Shown in pieces: positions 5,879 through 8,652 of a stretch of DNA of 8,652 nucleotides. Location of the stretch: contig JAIFLB010000142.1 of NCBI GenBank assembly GCA_020049245.1, positions 1 through 8,652 on the forward strand, given 5' to 3'. The notes beneath the pieces are model-generated. The model ran no database searches and was not told where the DNA came from. It saw only the letters and a list, made by a program, of their open reading frames with translations. The position numbers and the translations under genes were made by a program. Numbering within the stretch: position 1 is the stretch's first letter; each line of letters starts with the position of its first letter. The DNA is from Betaproteobacteria bacterium. Lineage in GTDB: Bacteria; Pseudomonadota; Gammaproteobacteria; Burkholderiales; Thiobacillaceae.

Positions 5879-6664
5879 TCAACTTGGCAGATTCAATATC
5901 GCCCGCGCGTTGTCGCCGGTCTGGCGGATGACTTGATCGACGCTGTCGCCACGTAACTCGGCCAAGCACTCAGCGATGCGCGCCACTTCCGACGGCTCGT
6001 TGCGCCCTGGTTTGCCGGGCGCACCAATCCAGGCCGGCGGCATGTCCGGGCTGTCGGTTTCCAGCACGATGACATCGAGCGGCAATTCTTTCGCCAGCGC
6101 CCGCAGATTGCTCGCCCGCGTCCAGGTAAAAGCACCGCCGAAGCCGAGTTTGAAACCGAGTTTGAGATAGGCATCTGCTTGCTGGCGGCTGCCACTGAAC
6201 GCATGGGCAATGCCTTTGCTGATTTTCAAGCGGCGCAGTTGCTTCAGGATTTGATCGTTGGCGCGGCGGCAATGCAGCAAAACCGGCAGATCGAACTCGC
6301 GCGCGATTTTGAGTTGCTCGACGAAGAAATGCTCTTGCGTCGCGTAATCCAGGTCCGGCACGAACAAATCCAGCCCGATCTCGCCAATCGCCACCGGTCG
6401 CCAGGCTTCGATCTGCGCACGCAGATCGGCCAGATGCGATTCCTGATGGATATCAATATAGATGGGATGCATGCCCCAGGCCGGCAGGCAGCCGGGATAA
6501 CGCTGGCAACAGGCTTCAACATCGGCAAAGTTGGCCCGCGTCACCGCCGGGATGATCTGGGTCGCCACGCCAGCGTCGCACGCGCGCTGATAAACGGCGT
6601 CGCGGTCGGCGGCGAACTCGGCTGCGTCGAGGTGGCAGTGGGTATCGATTAGTGTGGGTCGCAT
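5879..6664 (-). CDS. TatD-family metal-dependent hydrolase, YjjV-like
   Basis: This 261-residue TIM-barrel hydrolase has all the metal ligands of the family: His9 and His11 in DTHCHLD, Glu95 in GEIGLD, His131 in LLHCRR, His154 in HAFSGS and Asp204 in LETDSPDMP. TatD proteins are 3'-to-5' exonucleases or deoxyribonucleases of the amidohydrolase superfamily and act in the cytoplasm. The GMHP and IGLDLF segments, and the shorter loop after them, resemble E. coli YjjV more than TatD itself, so no symbol is given. The ATG at 6664 gives the standard N-terminus (MRPTLIDTHCHLD). An ATG at 6676 and a GTG at 6694 are open but add residues not usual for the family. No strong ribosome site is visible at any of them. 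It is divergent from the flavoprotein gene, with 53 bp between. Confidence 0.93.
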   Translation of the reverse strand: MRPTLIDTHCHLDAAEFAADRDAVYQRACDAGVATQIIPAVTRANFADVEACCQRYPGCLPAWGMHPIYIDIHQESHLADLRAQIEAWRPVAIGEIGLDLFVPDLDYATQEHFFVEQLKIAREFDLPVLLHCRRANDQILKQLRRLKISKGIAHAFSGSRQQADAYLKLGFKLGFGGAFTWTRASNLRALAKELPLDVIVLETDSPDMPPAWIGAPGKPGRNEPSEVARIAECLAELRGDSVDQVIRQTGDNARAILNLPS

Positions 6665-6717
6665 GTTGCTTTGCATAAGCCGGGATAATCGCACGTCTTT
6701 TTCGGAATAAAACCACC

Positions 6718-7909
6718 TTGCCGTTTTCCCTATCCTCTCCTCGCGTTGCCATCATCGGCGGCGGTCCGGCCGGTTTGATGGCCGCCGAAGTCTTGAGCCA
6801 GGGCGATGCACGCATCGACCTGTTCGATGCGATGCCGTCGGTCGGGCGCAAATTTCTGCTCGCCGGCAAAGGCGGCATGAATCTGACCCACTCGGAGGCG
6901 CTGGCGCCATTCCTGTCGCGCTACGGCCAGCGTCAGGCGGAAATTGAACCGCTGCTGGCGGCTTTCGGGCCGGAAGCATTGCGCGCCTGGGCACATGATC
7001 TCGGCATCGACACTTTCGTCGGCAGTTCCGGCCGCGTGTTTCCAACCGACATGAAAGCTGCGCCGCTGCTGCGCGCCTGGTTGCATCGACTGCGCGGCAG
7101 CGGGGTGAATTTCCATGTTCGGCATCGCTGGCTGGGCTGGAACGAAGCGGGCGAGTTGCGCTTTGCTTCGCCGACTGGCGAAACGACGCAGGCGTTCGAT
7201 GCGGTCATTCTGGCGCTGGGCGGCGGCAGTTGGGCGCGACTGGGATCGAATGGCGCCTGGGTGCCGATGCTGCAAGCACACGGTGTCGATGTCGCCGCAT
7301 TGAAGCCTTCGAATTGCGGTTTCGATGTCGGCTGGAGCGCGCTTTTTAAAGAGCGTTACGCCGGCCAGCCGCTGAAGTCGGTGACGCTGACATTTGGCGA
7401 ATTTCAGCGCCAGGGCGAGTTTGTGGTCTCCGAGAACGGCATCGAAGGCAGCCTGATCTACGCCGCCTCGGCCGCCATTCGCGACACCATCGAAGCCAAC
7501 GGCAGTGCACAAATCTGGCTCGATCTGGCGCCGGGAAAATCACTGCAACGGGTCATTGCCGAAGTCGTGCATCCACGCGGCTCGCGTTCGCTGTCCAGCC
7601 ATTTGCAAAGCCGCGCCGGCATTACCGGCGTCAGCGATTAAAGCCTTGCCATTGACGCTGATCGCGCCGCGTCCAATTGACGAAGCGATCAGCAGCGCCG
7701 GCGGCGTGCGCTTCGAGGCGATGGACTCAAATTTGATGCTTACCGCCCTGCCCGGCGTGTTTTGTGCCGGCGAAATGCTGGATTGGGAAGCGCCCACCGG
7801 CGGCTACCTGCTCACCGCCTGCTTCGCCAGCGGTCGCGTCGCCGGCGCGGGGGTACTGGCGTGGTTGGTAGGGCGGAAAAGCGGCCTTATCGCGCCTTCC
7901 GCCGCATGA
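6718..7909 (+). pseudogene. BaiN/HI0933-type flavoprotein (TIGR03862-like), broken by an internal frameshifting deletion
   Basis: The first frame (6718-7641) gives 307 residues: a Rossmann GGGPAGL at 14-20, the family motif GRKFLLAGKGGMNLTHSE at 43-60 and a long body to SSHLQSRAGITGV, then a TAA at 7639. The next frame resumes at 7634 with AIKALPLTLIAPRPIDEAIS and continues through GVFCAGEMLDWEAPTGGYLL to a TGA at 7907. That is the normal C-terminal FAD-binding end. From memory of the family, about 20-27 residues should lie between GV and KALPL, so a deletion of length 3n-1 (roughly 60-80 bp) is inferred. No other stop interrupts either half. The start is a TTG with a weak site (GGAA, 10 nt upstream). 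The last 13 codons lie inside a REP element. The family is presumed FAD-dependent; substrates are mostly unknown. Confidence 0.85.
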
Positions 7910-7953
7910 TGTCGGAAGGCGCCGGCATAAAGACGCCGGCTTTTCCGACCTAC
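7868..7953. repeat. Convergent pair of GTAG-headed REP hairpins (BIME-like element)
   Basis: GTAGG at 7868-7872 and CCTAC at 7949-7953 bound two hairpins in inverted orientation. The left stem is GGCGGAA (7872-7878) with TTCCGCC (7897-7903). The right stem is GTCGGAA (7911-7917) with TTCCGAC (7943-7949), plus an inner GCCGGC (7921-7926) with GCCGGC (7935-7940). Read from its own GTAG head, each unit has the order GTAGG, stem, AAGC, loop, stem, as does the unit at 833-862. Paired inverted REPs are known as BIMEs and are ascribed to RAYT-mediated spread. The left half overlaps the end of the flavoprotein reading frame. Confidence 0.82.
7921..7944 (+). terminator. Probable intrinsic terminator formed by the right REP hairpin
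   Basis: The GC-only stem GCCGGC/GCCGGC has an 8-nt loop (ATAAAGAC) and is followed directly by TTTT, 11 bp after the flavoprotein stop. The T-run is short, so efficiency may be modest. It would separate the flavoprotein transcript from the Tim44-like gene. Confidence 0.5.
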
Positions 7954-8012
7954 GGGTTCTGCCAAACCACACGCGGGAACCTTCTCGATCCAACTCAGAT
8001 CACAGAAACCAT

Positions 8013-8035
8013 CTGTCATTTTCGACAGGTAGAAT
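8013..8035 (+). promoter_or_regulatory. Candidate promoter/operator of the Tim44-like gene
   Basis: The inverted repeat CTGTC (8013-8017) / GACAG (8024-8028), with a 6-nt spacer, sits directly before TAGAAT (8030-8035), a 5-of-6 match to a -10 box. The -35 is poor, which could mean an activator is needed or the call is wrong. The spacing to the gene leaves a leader of about 60 nt. Confidence 0.3.
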
Positions 8036-8047
8036 GCGCCCCGCTTG

Positions 8048-8062
8048 CAAAGCGCCGCTTTG
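8048..8062. repeat. 15-bp palindrome in the leader of the Tim44-like gene
   Basis: CAAAGCG (8048-8054), one central C, and CGCTTTG (8056-8062) form a perfect inverted repeat about 40 bp before the start codon. It could be a protein-binding site or a small leader hairpin; its role is unknown. Confidence 0.4.
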
Positions 8063-8089
8063 ACGCCATTTAAGACACTGTTACAACTT

Positions 8090-8093
8090 GGAG
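8090..8093 (+). promoter_or_regulatory. Ribosome binding site of the Tim44-like gene
   Basis: GGAG lies 9 nt before the ATG at 8103 and supports that start. Confidence 0.6.
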
Positions 8094-8102
8094 ATTACTT
8101 CG

Positions 8103-8652
8103 ATGCAACGCATTTTTTTATCTTTGTTCGCTGTGTTCTTTGCCTTTGCACTGCCGGTCTATGAAGCAGAAGCCAAGCGCATGGGCGGCGGCAAGTCGTT
8201 TGGCATGCAGCGCCAGGCCACACCGATGAAGCGTGATGCCAGCCCGCAACAGACACAAAACGCGCCGGCGGGACAGAACGCCGCTGCCGGTGCAGCACCG
8301 AAACGCAACTGGATGGGCCCGCTCGCCGGTCTCGCCGCCGGTCTCGGTATTGCCGCGCTGCTGTCGCATTTCGGCCTGGGTGAAGGCGTCGCCAACTTCC
8401 TGATGCTGGCGTTGCTGGCGTTTGCCGCATTCATGCTGGTGCGTTGGTTCCTCAACCGCAACAAGCCAGCGATGCAACGGCCGATGCAATATGCGGGTCA
8501 AGGCGCCGATCAGAACGCTCCCGAGCCGATGCGTTTCGAAGCACCGGCTGCCGGTTCAGTGGTACCGGGCAGCATCTATGACAAGTCCGGTCAGGGCGAT
8601 GCCGCTGCGACCTCGTCTGCCGCAGCAGTTGCCACCTTTCCGCCCGGCTTCG
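8103..8652 (+). CDS. Tim44-like domain membrane protein, N-terminal part (runs off the window)
   Basis: The first 183 codons are present. They encode a signal peptide ending at about AEA (residues 22-24), a KRMGGGKSFG segment, a low-complexity Gln/Ala/Pro linker at about 38-68, then two hydrophobic segments at about 70-88 and 97-115 separated by a glycine-rich turn (FGLGEG). A Met/Pro/Gln/Ala-rich linker follows up to TFPPGF, where the conserved Tim44-like domain normally begins. This layout is that of bacterial Tim44-domain proteins, anchored in the inner membrane with a soluble C-terminal domain that resembles the mitochondrial import factor; their function is unsettled. The ATG at 8103 has GGAG at 8090-8093, 9 nt upstream. 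In many betaproteobacteria I recall this gene next to ubiE, ubiJ and ubiB; the upstream neighbour here is different. Confidence 0.85.
   Translation, partial: MQRIFLSLFAVFFAFALPVYEAEAKRMGGGKSFGMQRQATPMKRDASPQQTQNAPAGQNAAAGAAPKRNWMGPLAGLAAGLGIAALLSHFGLGEGVANFLMLALLAFAAFMLVRWFLNRNKPAMQRPMQYAGQGADQNAPEPMRFEAPAAGSVVPGSIYDKSGQGDAAATSSAAAVATFPPGF

Noticed and set aside
6665..6717. Divergent promoters between the TatD gene and the flavoprotein gene
   Set aside because: GATAAT-like boxes exist on both strands but no -35 at acceptable spacing was found; not strong enough to list.
6730..7512. 260-codon minus-strand open frame opposite the flavoprotein gene
   Set aside because: It is a codon-bias shadow. 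The plus strand carries clear FAD motifs over the same region.
8118..8501. Minus-strand open frames opposite the Tim44-like gene
   Set aside because: The plus strand has a signal peptide, two membrane segments and a ribosome site; the antisense frames have none.

Overview
The window looks like ordinary chromosomal DNA from a GC-rich proteobacterium, most likely a betaproteobacterium (Nitrosomonadales or Burkholderiales grade). This rests on remembered family resemblance: an M48 peptidase tail, a small cytochrome c, a pterin dehydratase and rsgA in a row, a TIGR03862-type flavoprotein, and a Tim44-like membrane protein. No rRNA, tRNA, CRISPR array, insertion sequence or phage gene was seen. 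No stretch longer than 300 bases lacks a gene.

Layout. (1) 1-1770, plus strand: the tail of an M48 peptidase, a secreted monoheme cytochrome c, a pterin-4a-carbinolamine dehydratase and the ribosome-assembly GTPase gene rsgA. A REP-type hairpin sits between the last two, and rsgA probably starts at a TTG just downstream of it. (2) 1862-2475, minus strand: a toxin-antitoxin pair, with a Phd/YefM-type antitoxin and a VapC-like PIN toxin overlapping in a TGATG. (3) 2588-5324, minus strand: a probable operon of hslR, a protoporphyrinogen-oxidase-like flavoprotein, a DJ-1/YajL-like protein and a CBS-domain gene. The CBS gene is broken by a small frameshifting deletion. (4) 5331-5876, plus strand: an unrecognised lipoprotein gene, divergent from hslR with only 6 bp between the two start codons. 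(5) 5879-6664, minus strand: a TatD/YjjV-type metal-dependent hydrolase. (6) 6718-7909, plus strand: a BaiN/HI0933-type (TIGR03862-like) flavoprotein, also broken by an internal frameshifting deletion, with its 3' end running into a double REP element. (7) 8103 to the end, plus strand: the first 183 codons of a Tim44-like membrane protein.

No genuinely new multi-gene system was found. The points most worth a second look are three GTAGG-headed REP hairpins that touch gene ends (one upstream of rsgA, and a convergent pair encoding the last 13 codons of the flavoprotein and forming a likely terminator), two separate out-of-frame deletions in otherwise clean genes, a possibly leaderless hslR promoter, a cytochrome c with an unclear sixth heme ligand, and the unknown lipoprotein. 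The genes are mostly housekeeping (ribosome maturation, heme and redox chemistry, protein or DNA quality control). Only the toxin-antitoxin pair looks accessory.
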